Assembly (NCBI GenBank): GCA_013151645.1
Contig: JAADHU010000004.1
Span: forward strand, 1-64,000
From: Gammaproteobacteria bacterium
Lineage (GTDB): Bacteria; Pseudomonadota; Gammaproteobacteria; Steroidobacterales; Woeseiaceae
Direction: 5' to 3'
DNA length: 64,000 nt
The translations under genes were made by a program, and so were the position numbers. Under the pieces are notes generated by a model. That model saw only the letters and a list, made by a program, of their open reading frames with translations. It did no database searches and was not told where the DNA came from. Positions 1-9,063 of the stretch are shown piece by piece. Numbering within the stretch: the stretch's first letter is position 1; the number at the start of each line of letters is the position of its first letter.

Positions 1-22
1 ACAGAAGTGCCAGTAGATTAAT

Positions 23-49
23 TGTAGGAGCGTCTCCTGAGGCGCGACC
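23..49 (+). repeat. REP-like palindromic repeat, single copy
   Basis: One copy of an extragenic element that recurs in this window. It begins with a TGTAGGAGCG core, has a short hairpin (GGAG, three-base loop, CTCC) and ends in GGCGCGACC. Further copies lie at 14137-14199 and 52278-52388. It sits just beyond the 3' end of the gamma-glutamyltransferase gene, a typical REP location. The GTAGGAGCG core resembles REP-like repeats of xanthomonads and pseudomonads (recalled, not searched). The rest of bases 1-112 holds no gene that I can see. Confidence 0.7.
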
Positions 50-112
50 CCGAAACAAAACAGGCGCACCGATTAAAATCACACTGAGGGGTGTCAGGCA
101 GACACAATCCCC

Positions 113-1825
113 TCAATAGGCCGCAACCCCGCCATCTTCCGCGCGGGAATCCGCTGCTCCCGACAGTATGCCGGTCTCCGGGTCGCGGTAGACGCCCATC
201 GCCGTACCTATACCATTCACTTCCCGAACGGTATGCCCCAGCGCTTCATACATCCTTCGGGAGTCCGGTGATATACCGAGGCGCTCCATGATGGTCCGAT
301 CCGGCAGCCATTGATGGTGCAGGCGCGGTGCTTCAACGGATTCGGCGATGGTCATGCCGTGATCGACAACGTTCAGGATGGTCTGCATCGTGGTGTTAAT
401 AATGGTTTTGCCACCCGGGCTGCCGGTTGCGAACAGCGGCACGCCGTCTTTCGCAACGATCGTCGGTGTCATGCTGGAAAGCATGCGCTGTTGCGGCCGA
501 ATCTGGTTGGCTTCGGTGCCGATTCGACCGTTGACGTCCGTGACGCCGGGCTGGGCATTGAAATCGCCCATCTCGTTGTTGAGCAGAAAGCCGGCACCTT
601 CAACAACGATATGCGAACCGTAACCCCATTCCAGTGTATAGGTGAGTGAGACCATGTTGCCTTCGTGGTCCACCACCGAGAAGTGCGTTGTGTTCTCGCT
701 TTCGTAACGTTGCGCAAACAAGGCAGGGTCGCTTTCAGACTTTTTCGTGAGGTCGATGCTGCCGCGCAGGCTGGCGGCGTGCTCTTTCGAGGTCAGGCGA
801 TCCAGAGGCATGTTTTCGTTGAAATCCGGGTCGCCGAGGTAGTTTGCCCGATCAGCATAGGCGCGGCGCATCGTCTCGGTCAGGATGTGCATGTACAGGG
901 CCGAGTTATGACCAATGGCGGTGAGATCGAAACCCTCCAGGATATTGAGCATTTCCACCAGCACGACGCCGCCGGAACTGGGCGGTGGCATGCTGATAAT
1001 TTCCAGGTCACGATACGTGCCGCGGATCGGTTCGCGCTCGATGGCTTCGTATTTCTGTAAGTCTTCAAGCGTGATAATGCCATCATTCTTCGCCATGAAG
1101 TCAGCAATCAGCCTGGCCGTCTCGCCAGCGTAAAAACCGTCACTGCCGTTTTTCTGAATACGCTCCAGCGTGTCTGCGAGATCCGCCTGAATCCAGAGGT
1201 CGCCGGCCTGATACAGGCCGCCATCGTCTCGCGTAAACTTTTTCTTCGAACCGGGGTACAACGCAAAGCGTGGCATGCGCCGCTCGAAGTCGTCGTGCAA
1301 TTTGAAACTTATCGGAAATCCTTCACGGGCCAGCTTGACGGCCGGTGCCACCAGATCGGCCCAGGGTAAAGAACCCAGGCGTTGGTGGGCGAGTTCGAGT
1401 CCCGCGACAGTACCGGGCACACCCACGGCCAGAATGCTTTCGTGATTCGAGTTGTCGCGAATATTGCCCTCGTCATCGAGGAATAAATCCTTCGTTGCGG
1501 CCAACGGCGCTTTCTCGCGAAAATCGAATGTTGTCGTTTCGCCGTCGGCTCCGTGGTAAATCATAAAACCGCCACCACCGATGTTGCCGGCACTTGGCCA
1601 GGTGACGGCCATCGCGAGCGCCGTGGCAACCGCCGCGTCCACAGCGTTGCCGCCGTCCTTGAGAACCTGCACACCCACCGCAGACGCGATGGCGGACGAA
1701 GATGCCACGATGCCGTTGTTGCCACGGACCGCCACTCGACCCACCGCAGAAGCCGTGATGGATCCGAAAACGAGCAACGTACCAAGCGCGGTTACAAGGA
1801 TGATTCTAAGTCGGGTCTTGAGCAT
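113..1825 (-). CDS. ggt: gamma-glutamyltransferase (glutathione hydrolase)
   Basis: Periplasmic N-terminal-nucleophile hydrolase that cleaves gamma-glutamyl bonds of glutathione and related peptides and can transfer the gamma-glutamyl group. The 570-residue length fits the family. The protein opens with a signal peptide (MLKTRLRIILVTALGTLLVF) and then NNGIVASSSAIASAVG, typical of the large-subunit start. The autocleavage site TTHFSVVD, whose first Thr becomes the nucleophile, lies near residue 379. The small subunit continues with SLTYTLEWGYGSHI, GAGFLLNNEMGDF and SPGGKTI. I chose the start at 1825 rather than an in-frame start 72 bases upstream, because it gives a clean signal peptide and has AGGGAA about nine bases before it. 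It is transcribed away from the antiporter gene at 2030. Confidence 0.95.
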   Translation of the reverse strand: MLKTRLRIILVTALGTLLVFGSITASAVGRVAVRGNNGIVASSSAIASAVGVQVLKDGGNAVDAAVATALAMAVTWPSAGNIGGGGFMIYHGADGETTTFDFREKAPLAATKDLFLDDEGNIRDNSNHESILAVGVPGTVAGLELAHQRLGSLPWADLVAPAVKLAREGFPISFKLHDDFERRMPRFALYPGSKKKFTRDDGGLYQAGDLWIQADLADTLERIQKNGSDGFYAGETARLIADFMAKNDGIITLEDLQKYEAIEREPIRGTYRDLEIISMPPPSSGGVVLVEMLNILEGFDLTAIGHNSALYMHILTETMRRAYADRANYLGDPDFNENMPLDRLTSKEHAASLRGSIDLTKKSESDPALFAQRYESENTTHFSVVDHEGNMVSLTYTLEWGYGSHIVVEGAGFLLNNEMGDFNAQPGVTDVNGRIGTEANQIRPQQRMLSSMTPTIVAKDGVPLFATGSPGGKTIINTTMQTILNVVDHGMTIAESVEAPRLHHQWLPDRTIMERLGISPDSRRMYEALGHTVREVNGIGTAMGVYRDPETGILSGAADSRAEDGGVAAY

Positions 1826-2029
1826 CGGTGGTTCCCTGATACGTCCGCGCGGCGAATTCCGTTGCCGGACGCGGATGGATTCGATAAGGTCAAACATTCT
1901 ACATTACGAGTACGGTGGATCGCGACAGCACATGTCGCGTAGCGAAACACTAACGATGACTCGGCACACGATGAGCAAACAGTTGGGTCAGAGAGTTCCT
2001 GCTTTTGCAGACGAACGGGTATTTCCCGG

Positions 2030-3520
2030 ATGGTAGAGCCAGGCGTCACATCGCTCGTTCCGGTACTGGTAACACTGGCCGTTGCGTTGTCGTCCCGCAA
2101 TGTCCTGGTCGGTCTTTTCTGCGGCGTATTCGTTGGCGTGCTCATGCTCACCGATGCGTCGCTTTTGCACTTTTTTCCATCCATCGTAAAAGACTATCTC
2201 GTTCCCGAAGTCGCCGACCGTTACAACGCGAGCGTTCTCGTCCTGCTGGCGTTTATCGGTGGCTTCGTCAAACTGATTGAATCGTCCGGTGGTGGTGCGG
2301 CTTTCGCCCGTATTGCCACTCGCTGGGTTGCCGGAAAAGCCCGCGCACAAATCGGCGCGTGGCTGGGCGGCATCATGATTTTCTTTTCCGACCTGGGCAC
2401 GCCACTTATTGTCGGCCCGGTTTTTCAGCCGCTGACCGACCGTCTCCAGGTCTCCCGGCAGAAACTTGCCTTTATCCTGGACTCAACGTCGTCCCCTGTC
2501 GCTATCTTGATTCCGTTCATTGGCTGGGGCGTCTTCATCATGAGCGTTATCGCCGATGCATTCGCGGCAAACGGCATTGCGACCAGCGAGTGGGACGCTT
2601 TTGTCGCGGCGATTCCCTACCAGCTATACGCCTGGCTCGCGATCAGCATGGTGCCGGCGCTGGCGCTCCTGCGTTTCGATTACGGTGCCATGCGCAAAGC
2701 GGAAGAAGCGTTCAGCCTGGTGGAACCGGCCGTGGACCCCGATGCGCACGATGGCGACGTCAAAGCCATCGTTGTCTGGCTTCCACTCGTCGTTCTCGGC
2801 GCCACATTGTTCGCGACACTGGGCGAACTCGGTTTCCCGTTCGAGCAGATTTCGGGCTCGGATTTTCGTGCGGGCCTGTCCGCCGCCTACTTCCTCGCGG
2901 CCATCACACTCGTCGTCCTCGTCACCTGGATGGGCGTCAAGAAGTTGTCCGACACCTTCACGACCTACATCGAGGGCATGACCGGGATGTTGCCCATCGC
3001 GGCTACGCTGGTGCTCGCCTGGACGCTCGGCGAAGTCAGCGGACAGCTCGGTACCGGCGTTTACGTCGCCGAACTGGCCCGAACTGGCATCGCCGGCGGT
3101 GCGTTGCCCGCCGTCATGTTTTTGCTTGCCGCAGTTATTTCTTTCGCCACCGGCTCATCCTGGGGCACCATCATCATTATGATGCCGCTGGCTATTCCCG
3201 CCGCACTGGCCACCGACGCGGCCATGCCCGTCGTCATCGGCTCGGTTCTATCCGGCGGGCTATTCGGCGATCACTCGTCGCCGGTATCGGAAACGACCAT
3301 CCTGTCTTCGACGGGCGCCGGCATACCGCCATTGCAACACTTCAGTACGCAACTTCCTTACGCGCTGACGAATGGTGCGATCGCGTTTGGGGGGTTCTTG
3401 TTGGCCGGTTATCTGCAAATCGCATGGGTTGCGTTGCTTGTGGTTGGGGTGCAGGTTGGGGTGCTGGTTGGGCTCCGAGGCGTTCTGCGGCGGGCTCCCA
3501 CCTCCTTCGGAGAGCCTTAA
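2030..3520 (+). CDS. NhaC-family Na+/H+ antiporter-like membrane protein
   Basis: Polytopic inner-membrane protein of 496 residues with about a dozen hydrophobic segments. It belongs to the NhaC/ArsB-like ion-transporter class. Recognisable family stretches are the polar breaks SDLGTPLIVGPVFQPLTD and DSTSSPVAILIPFIGWG, and late in the protein ATGSSWGTIIIMMPLAIP followed by GGLFGDHSSPVSETTILSS. The GDHSSPVSETT segment is the family hallmark and probably lines the ion path. It is divergent from gamma-glutamyltransferase. The ribosome-binding site is weak, so the exact start is uncertain. Transport of an organic solute in exchange for Na+ is possible, since some family members carry amino acids or dicarboxylates. 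A second member of the family is encoded at 7577. Confidence 0.85.
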   Translation: MVEPGVTSLVPVLVTLAVALSSRNVLVGLFCGVFVGVLMLTDASLLHFFPSIVKDYLVPEVADRYNASVLVLLAFIGGFVKLIESSGGGAAFARIATRWVAGKARAQIGAWLGGIMIFFSDLGTPLIVGPVFQPLTDRLQVSRQKLAFILDSTSSPVAILIPFIGWGVFIMSVIADAFAANGIATSEWDAFVAAIPYQLYAWLAISMVPALALLRFDYGAMRKAEEAFSLVEPAVDPDAHDGDVKAIVVWLPLVVLGATLFATLGELGFPFEQISGSDFRAGLSAAYFLAAITLVVLVTWMGVKKLSDTFTTYIEGMTGMLPIAATLVLAWTLGEVSGQLGTGVYVAELARTGIAGGALPAVMFLLAAVISFATGSSWGTIIIMMPLAIPAALATDAAMPVVIGSVLSGGLFGDHSSPVSETTILSSTGAGIPPLQHFSTQLPYALTNGAIAFGGFLLAGYLQIAWVALLVVGVQVGVLVGLRGVLRRAPTSFGEP

Positions 3521-3698
3521 CTCAGTCGGCGGGCCGTCATAGCCTTCTCCCTGGGCTTTCACGTGGGCGCCGTCTATCCATTCGGTGGCCGACGTAACAA
3601 ATCCTGCGGCGCTGATGGCCGGGATGTGATCGAGATCCGGGGCGGGACCCGTTTCCGTAACAGACCGTCGGCCGTGTATGGCAATCGTTGCGGACTCC

Positions 3699-3704
3699 TA
3701 TAAT
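3699..3704 (+). promoter_or_regulatory. candidate -10 box (TATAAT) for the RidA-like gene
   Basis: A perfect TATAAT lies 36 bases upstream of the ATG at 3740, in an otherwise GC-rich gap after the antiporter gene. No good -35 hexamer stands 16-18 bases upstream, so this is only a plausible sigma-70 promoter. Confidence 0.4.
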
Positions 3705-3739
3705 ATGTTCTCGTTACAACCACACAATTAGAGAGTCCG

Positions 3740-4288
3740 ATGAACAGACGATCATTTTTCGAAATGCTGGGCACAGCATCGGTAGCACTGGGCATCGCTC
3801 GAACCGCGAATTCCACCGAATCCTACGGCGTTGAGGCGAAACTGAAATCAATGGGTCTTGAGCTGCCGGAAGCCGGTAAACCCGTCGCTGTCTATGTGCC
3901 GTATCGAATCACTGGCAACCAGGTATTTATCGCCGGGCAAATTCCGCCGGCGGACCTCGATACACCGACCTTCGGCAAGGTGGGCAAGGAGTTGACCACT
4001 GAGGACGGGTATATCGCAGCCCGGCACGTGGGTTTGCGAATTCTCGCTCAGTTGAGAGCGGCCTGTAACGGCGATCTGGATCGCGTTGTACAGTGTTTGC
4101 AAATTCGCGGTTTCGTCAATTGCACGTCTGATTTCACCGGGCAATCCAGCGTGATCAATGGCGTCTCGGAACTGTTTCGCGACGTGTTTGGTGACGCCGG
4201 CCTTGCGGCACGCGCTGCATTGGGTACGAACTCATTGCCAATCAATGCCGCGGTGGAAGTGGAATCATTGTTTGAAATCAGGACTTGA
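3740..4288 (+). CDS. exported RidA/YjgF-family protein
   Basis: Trimeric RidA-fold protein; characterised RidA enzymes deaminate reactive enamine/imine intermediates in the cytoplasm. This 182-residue copy begins MNRRSFFEMLGTASVALGI, a twin-arginine-like signal, so it is predicted to be exported folded. The RidA body follows: YRITGNQVFIAGQIP (first strands), GYIAARHVGLRILAQLRAACNGDLDRVV (long helix) and ALGTNSLPINAAVEVESLFEI (the usual C-terminal block). The usual arginine near the C-terminus that binds the substrate carboxylate falls within RAALGTNSLPINAAVEVE and is not clearly conserved. It precedes a sugar dehydrogenase gene by 60 bases and may be co-transcribed. The substrate is unknown. 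Confidence 0.85.
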   Translation: MNRRSFFEMLGTASVALGIARTANSTESYGVEAKLKSMGLELPEAGKPVAVYVPYRITGNQVFIAGQIPPADLDTPTFGKVGKELTTEDGYIAARHVGLRILAQLRAACNGDLDRVVQCLQIRGFVNCTSDFTGQSSVINGVSELFRDVFGDAGLAARAALGTNSLPINAAVEVESLFEIRT

Positions 4289-4348
4289 TAGCGGATTGGT
4301 CGCCGTTTCCCGAGACGCGACCGTAAAGCTAAAAAACGGGAGATAGGC

Positions 4349-5452
4349 ATGAAACGATTCGTTGTCATTTTTGCAGGCCTGTCGGTTATGGCGTGTGCTA
4401 CCGCGCAGGAAGAATGGCCATTCGAGGCCGCCGAAGTGGCCCGTTTTGACGAGCCCTGGGCGATGACATTCATGCCGGACGGCCGCTTGCTTGTGACTGA
4501 GAAGAAAGGTCGTTTGTTGCTTGTAACCCAGGACGGCCGAAAATCGGCGCCAATTGCCGGCACACCGACGGTGGACTACGGTGGTCAGGGCGGTCTCGGC
4601 GATGTCATTGTGCATCCGAATTATGCGAAAAACAGCATTATCTATCTGAGCTATGTTGAGGCCGGTAATGACGATACTCGCGGCGCGGCCGTCGTCAAAG
4701 CCGAACTGAAGCTGACCGAAGACGGCGGTTCCCTGAATAACGTCAAGGTTATCTGGCGACAGCAGCCAAAGGTTACCGGGCGCGGGCATTTCGGGCATCG
4801 TCTCGCATTCTCTCCGGACGGCTACCTTTTTATCTCATCGGGCGATCGGCAAAAGTTCGATCCTGCACAGAACATGCGCGCCAACCTGGGCAAGATCCTG
4901 CGCCTCAACGACGACGGCTCGGTGCCGGCGGACAATCCGTTCGTGGATGAAGGTGGCGTTACGGCGCAAATCTGGTCGCTGGGGCATCGCAACCCGCTCG
5001 GTATCGCGTTCGATGCCGACGGGCAATTGTGGAATATCGAAATGGGCCCAAAAGGCGGTGACGAATTGAACCGTGTTCTGCGGGGCAGGAATTACGGTTA
5101 CCCGATTGTCTCGAACGGCATTCACTACGACGGTCGGGATATTCCGAATCACGACACACGACCGGAGTTCGAGGCGCCGAAAGACTGGTGGACGCCGGTT
5201 ATTTCGCCGGCGTCTTTTATTATTTACTCGGGCCATTTATTTCCAGAGTGGCGCGGCAATGGATTTATCACAGGATTGTCATCGCAGTCGCTGGTGCGTA
5301 TGGAATTTGATGGCGATTCGGCGCGCGAGGTGGAGCGCTTCGCGATGGGCAAGCGGATTCGTGCCGTTGGGCAAGGGCCGGATGGTGCAATTTGGCTTCT
5401 GGAAGACAAAAAGGGCGGACGCTTGTTGAAGCTCACGCCCATCACAGGATAG
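4349..5452 (+). CDS. PQQ-dependent sugar dehydrogenase family protein
   Basis: Secreted six-bladed beta-propeller of the soluble aldose sugar dehydrogenase (YliI/Asd) family, which oxidises sugars or alcohols with PQQ. An N-terminal signal peptide of about 20 residues ends near ACATAQ. Family motifs run in order: [101 protein letters not shown] and [11 protein letters not shown]. The His/Asp residues of GHFGH and SGDR correspond to the catalytic and cofactor region of the family. Start: GGGAGATAGGC precedes the ATG. No PQQ biosynthesis genes are in the window, so the cofactor may be imported or made elsewhere. An alternative is a family member that binds sugar without PQQ. Confidence 0.88.
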   Translation: MKRFVVIFAGLSVMACATAQEEWPFEAAEVARFDEPWAMTFMPDGRLLVTEKKGRLLLVTQDGRKSAPIAGTPTVDYGGQGGLGDVIVHPNYAKNSIIYLSYVEAGNDDTRGAAVVKAELKLTEDGGSLNNVKVIWRQQPKVTGRGHFGHRLAFSPDGYLFISSGDRQKFDPAQNMRANLGKILRLNDDGSVPADNPFVDEGGVTAQIWSLGHRNPLGIAFDADGQLWNIEMGPKGGDELNRVLRGRNYGYPIVSNGIHYDGRDIPNHDTRPEFEAPKDWWTPVISPASFIIYSGHLFPEWRGNGFITGLSSQSLVRMEFDGDSAREVERFAMGKRIRAVGQGPDGAIWLLEDKKGGRLLKLTPITG

Positions 5453-5470
5453 ATAAAGAGGAGTTTGGTG

Positions 5471-6130
5471 GTGGCAGATGTATTGATCACTGGCTGCAAT
5501 CGCGGTATCGGTCTTGAGCTGTGTCGTCTTTACAAAGACCGGGGTGACCAGGTTATTGGTGTGTGCCGTACGACGAGTCCGGACCTTGAGGCGCTCGATA
5601 TACGTGTGATCGACGGAATCGATGTTTCGGATCGCCGGGATATTGAAAAGTTGCAGCAGATGCTCGGCGATCAGTCTATCGATATTCTGCTCAACAATGC
5701 GGGTATCCTTCGGGGCGATGAATTCTCGAGCCTGGATTTCGATGCGATGCTGGAACAGTTTCGTGTCAATGCCCTGGGCCCGTTGCGGGTCACACATGCC
5801 TTGGTCGACAACCTGCGCGAGGGTTCCAGGGTAGCCATCGTCTCAAGCCGTGTTGGCTCAATCGCCGACAATAGCTCGGGTAATAACTACGGCTATCGTA
5901 TGTCGAAAGCGGCTGTGAACATGGCGGGGATGAATCTGCGCCACGATCTTGAACCGCGCGGTATTTCAGTGGCGCTGTTGCATCCGGGACTGGTGGCCAC
6001 GGAAATGACCGGTGGTCGCGGCATCACACCCGTCGCTTCCGCCGCTGGATTGATTGATCGTATCGATGCTCTCGATCTCGACAGCAGTGGCGGTTTTTGG
6101 CACGCAGAGGGGTATACGCTGCCCTGGTAA
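5471..6130 (+). CDS. short-chain dehydrogenase/reductase
   Basis: Classical NAD(P)-dependent SDR of 219 residues. It has the dinucleotide motif TGCNRGIG at the N-terminus, NNAG near residue 76, a catalytic Ser in SSRVGSIAD and the Tyr-x3-Lys pair in YRMSK. HPGLVATEM follows, as usual in sniffer- or C-factor-like SDRs. Successive TTG, GTG and GTG codons at 5465, 5468 and 5471 are all in frame. I chose 5471 because AAAGAGGAG then lies seven bases upstream. It follows the sugar dehydrogenase by 18 bases and is probably co-transcribed with it. The substrate cannot be told from sequence. Confidence 0.88.
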   Translation: MADVLITGCNRGIGLELCRLYKDRGDQVIGVCRTTSPDLEALDIRVIDGIDVSDRRDIEKLQQMLGDQSIDILLNNAGILRGDEFSSLDFDAMLEQFRVNALGPLRVTHALVDNLREGSRVAIVSSRVGSIADNSSGNNYGYRMSKAAVNMAGMNLRHDLEPRGISVALLHPGLVATEMTGGRGITPVASAAGLIDRIDALDLDSSGGFWHAEGYTLPW

Positions 6131-6157
6131 GGCCTGGCAGCGAGCGAGAGGATAACT

Positions 6158-7528
6158 ATGACAAAGCGCGGCGCAGTTTTATTTTCAATCGTACTTTCTC
6201 CGGTGTATTTCTGGATTGCTCCAGGGGCATTCGCTGACGGTGACATTCGGCATGATCTGGCAGCAGCAGCGTCTGCCGACCGCATTGAGCAGGACATCAG
6301 GAAACTGGTCGGTTTTGGCACGCGACATACGCTCTCCGAGACGCAATCCGAAAGCCGCGGCATTGGTGCAGCGCGACGCTGGATTGAAGCCGAGTTCCAG
6401 AGTATTTCGGCCGATTGTGGTGGCTGTCTTGAGGTGTTGACCGTCAGCGGTGTTGTCTCCGGTGAACGACGTATTCCGGATGCAACGGAAGTCGTCAACG
6501 TTATCGCCATTCAACGCGGTGAGCTGGATGCGGATCGTATGGTGATGATGGCGGGCGACATCGATTCACGTGTCAGCGATCCGATGGATGCAGTCTCCGA
6601 TTCGCCGGGTGCCAACGACAATGCGAGCGGCCTGGCCGGTGTGCTCGAAGCGGCACGTGTCCTGTCGAAGCACCGCTTCGCCGGCACGATCGTTTATGCC
6701 GCGTTGTCGGGTGAGGAGCAGGGGCTATTTGGCGGCAAGATTCTCGCGGCGTACGCACTCGAACATGGCTGGCGCATCAAGGCAGTCCTGAATAACGACA
6801 TGATCGGTAACATTTCCGGGATCGATGGTGTGACGGATAACGCGACGGCTCGCGTTTTTTCCGAAGGAACCCGGTATGTCGAGACTGAGCAGGAAGCACG
6901 CACGCGCAGATACAGCGGTGGTGAAGTCGATTCACCCTCGCGTAACATCGCGCGCTATGTCGATCGCATGGCCGATGAATTCATTCCGAACCTCAATGTG
7001 ATGATGATTTATCGTCTTGATCGTTTCGGTCGCGGCGGACATCACCGGCCTTTCAACGAAGCGGGCATGCCGGGTGTGCGCATCATGGAAACCCATGAAC
7101 AGTACCAACGACAGCATCAGGATATTCGCGTGGAAGACGGCATTGCTTACGGTGATGTCATTGACGGGGTCAATTTCGACTATGCGCGCAAGCTTACATC
7201 GTTGAATATCGTGACATTGGCCGGCATGGCATCGGCACCGCCGTTTCCCGCGAATGTGACCATCGCGGGCGCCGTTGCGCCGAGTACGACCTTGAGTTGG
7301 GATCTGGCGGCAGGGCCCGCAGCAGAGAACCTGGCCGGCTATAAGGTCTACTGGCGATTGACCACAGAGCCGCAATGGAGTTTCAGTCGCGATGTCGGCA
7401 AGGTTGACACCTATACACTGGAGAACGTCGTTATCGATAATTATTTGTTCGGCGTAGCAAGTGTCTCAGTCGACGGCTATGAGTCCCCGGTGGTCTTTCC
7501 CGGCGCAACCGGTTCCTTCGGCGAGTAA
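6158..7528 (+). CDS. M28-family metallopeptidase with C-terminal Fn3-like domain
   Basis: Exported zinc aminopeptidase-like protein of 456 residues. After a signal peptide, the peptidase domain shows the metal-site landmarks GANDNASG (bridging Asp), SGEEQGL (catalytic Glu pair), LNNDMIG (Asp) and a late His in FNEAGMPGVRIMETHEQY. The first zinc ligand motif, usually G-H-x-D-S, reads GDIDSR here, so the expected His is Asp. Residues from about 365 onward (PPFPANVTIAGAVAPSTTLSW, then GYKVYWRLT) form a fibronectin type III-like module. GAGAGGATAACT precedes the ATG. It lies 28 bases after the SDR gene. The ligand change could alter metal use or activity; otherwise the protein looks intact. Confidence 0.85.
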   Translation: MTKRGAVLFSIVLSPVYFWIAPGAFADGDIRHDLAAAASADRIEQDIRKLVGFGTRHTLSETQSESRGIGAARRWIEAEFQSISADCGGCLEVLTVSGVVSGERRIPDATEVVNVIAIQRGELDADRMVMMAGDIDSRVSDPMDAVSDSPGANDNASGLAGVLEAARVLSKHRFAGTIVYAALSGEEQGLFGGKILAAYALEHGWRIKAVLNNDMIGNISGIDGVTDNATARVFSEGTRYVETEQEARTRRYSGGEVDSPSRNIARYVDRMADEFIPNLNVMMIYRLDRFGRGGHHRPFNEAGMPGVRIMETHEQYQRQHQDIRVEDGIAYGDVIDGVNFDYARKLTSLNIVTLAGMASAPPFPANVTIAGAVAPSTTLSWDLAAGPAAENLAGYKVYWRLTTEPQWSFSRDVGKVDTYTLENVVIDNYLFGVASVSVDGYESPVVFPGATGSFGE

Positions 7529-7576
7529 GATCGTCGGCATCTACAACAACGATAATGTTGTGCGAGAAAAAACTTC

Positions 7577-9037
7577 ATGACTGAACCCAAAGAATCAAAC
7601 TTGCTGGATGCATTGATACCGGTCGTATCGCTGGTGATGATGCTTGGTCTCTCGGTTTATTTGTTCGGCTCCGATTCTTCATCCGGACCGAATCAAATTG
7701 TCCTGACGCTGGGTGCGGCAATTGCCTCGATCGTCGCGATTCAGAATGGACACCGCTGGAAAGACATCCTCGAGTCGATCGTTCATGGAATTGGCACCGC
7801 AATGGGTGCGCTTCTGATCCTGCTGGCCGTGGGTGCACTGATCGGGACGTGGCTGATGGCCGGTACCGTGCCAGCCCTTATTTACTACGGTCTGGAGCTT
7901 CTGAACCCGCAATTCTTCTACATAGCAACCTGTCTTATCTGCGCCATTGGCGCGTTGGCGACAGGTAGTTCGTGGACAGTAGCCGGCACCCTCGGCGTGG
8001 CGCTGATCGGTGTCGCGCTGGGTATGGGTCTTTCACCCGAGGTCACTGCCGGTGCAATAGTCTCCGGAGCTTATTTTGGTGACAAGATGTCACCATTGTC
8101 GGACACAACCAATCTGGCCCCGGCGGTTGTTGGCACGGACGTTTTTACCCATATCCAGCACATGGTCTGGACGACTGCACCCTCGTTCATATCGGCACTC
8201 GTGCTTTTTACGGTTATCGGTCTGGGCGTCGATGTCGATACTGAAAGCGGCGCGCTGCAGTCCCTGGCAGCGACGCTTGATGGCACATTCAACATTACAC
8301 CGCTGGCGCTAATTCCGCTTGTCGTCGTTTTTTTCATGGCTTTCCGGAAAGTACCGCCCTTGCCAACGATTCTATTCGGCGCCTTGCTGGGTGGATTCGC
8401 GGCGATCGTTCTGCAACCGGAGGTCGTTCTGGCATTCGCGAATGCGCCCGAACTTTCGCCCGGGCTGGCGATGACCAAAGGCGTGTGGCTGGCCCTCGCA
8501 GATGGCTACGTATCGACGACAGGGGTCGCCGATGTTGACAACTTGTTGTCACGCGGCGGCATGAGCAGCATGCTGGTTACGATTTGGTTGATATTGACGG
8601 CATTGTCGTTTGGCGCCGTGCTTGAGCATGCGGGGATGCTGAATCGACTCGTACAGGGCGCATTGCGTGTCGCGAAATCAACAGGTTCTCTTGTGACGAC
8701 GGTTGTGCTGAGCTGCATTGGTATCAACGTCATCGCCGCCGACCAGTATATTGCCATCGTCCTCCCCGGAAAAATGTTTAAAGCGGAGTTCGAGCGCCGA
8801 AAACTTGCACCGAAGAACCTTTCGCGCATCATCGAAGACTCGGGCACGCTGACGTCGCCGCTGGTGCCCTGGAACACCTGCGGTGCCTATATGGCGGCGA
8901 CACTGGGTGTTGGCACACTAGCGTATTTGCCGTTTGCTTTTTTTAACCTGATTAACCCGCTGGTTTCGATCATCTATGGATTTACCGGCTTTACCATCCG
9001 TCGTATTGACGAGGATGAAGCACTGGCCACACCTTGA
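7577..9037 (+). CDS. nhaC: NhaC-family Na+/H+ antiporter
   Basis: Inner-membrane antiporter of 486 residues with 11-12 hydrophobic segments. It matches the NhaC group closely: GTAMGALLILLAVGALIGTW, ATGSSWTVAGTLGVALIGVA, GAIVSGAYFGDKMSPLSDTT and EDSGTLTSPLVPWNTCGAYM. The GDKMSPLSDTTNLAP segment is the conserved core. It is a separate paralogue of the protein at 2030, which has GDHSSPVSETT instead. The gene stands 48 bases after the M28 peptidase and 26 bases before the copper operon. The ion or solute is inferred from the family only. Confidence 0.9.
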   Translation: MTEPKESNLLDALIPVVSLVMMLGLSVYLFGSDSSSGPNQIVLTLGAAIASIVAIQNGHRWKDILESIVHGIGTAMGALLILLAVGALIGTWLMAGTVPALIYYGLELLNPQFFYIATCLICAIGALATGSSWTVAGTLGVALIGVALGMGLSPEVTAGAIVSGAYFGDKMSPLSDTTNLAPAVVGTDVFTHIQHMVWTTAPSFISALVLFTVIGLGVDVDTESGALQSLAATLDGTFNITPLALIPLVVVFFMAFRKVPPLPTILFGALLGGFAAIVLQPEVVLAFANAPELSPGLAMTKGVWLALADGYVSTTGVADVDNLLSRGGMSSMLVTIWLILTALSFGAVLEHAGMLNRLVQGALRVAKSTGSLVTTVVLSCIGINVIAADQYIAIVLPGKMFKAEFERRKLAPKNLSRIIEDSGTLTSPLVPWNTCGAYMAATLGVGTLAYLPFAFFNLINPLVSIIYGFTGFTIRRIDEDEALATP

Positions 9038-9063
9038 GTTTCCGAAGTACAGATGTGATACGA

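Noticed and set aside
2359-3597. 412-codon open frame on the same strand as the first antiporter gene, in another frame
   Set aside because: Composition is Arg/His-rich without family features; the antiporter frame has clear transmembrane segments and motifs.
3563-3700. Protein-like stretch on the minus strand (GPAPDLDHIPAISAAGFVTS) after the first antiporter gene
   Set aside because: It continues into antisense of the antiporter without a plausible start or family; it may be a decayed gene end but I cannot support that.
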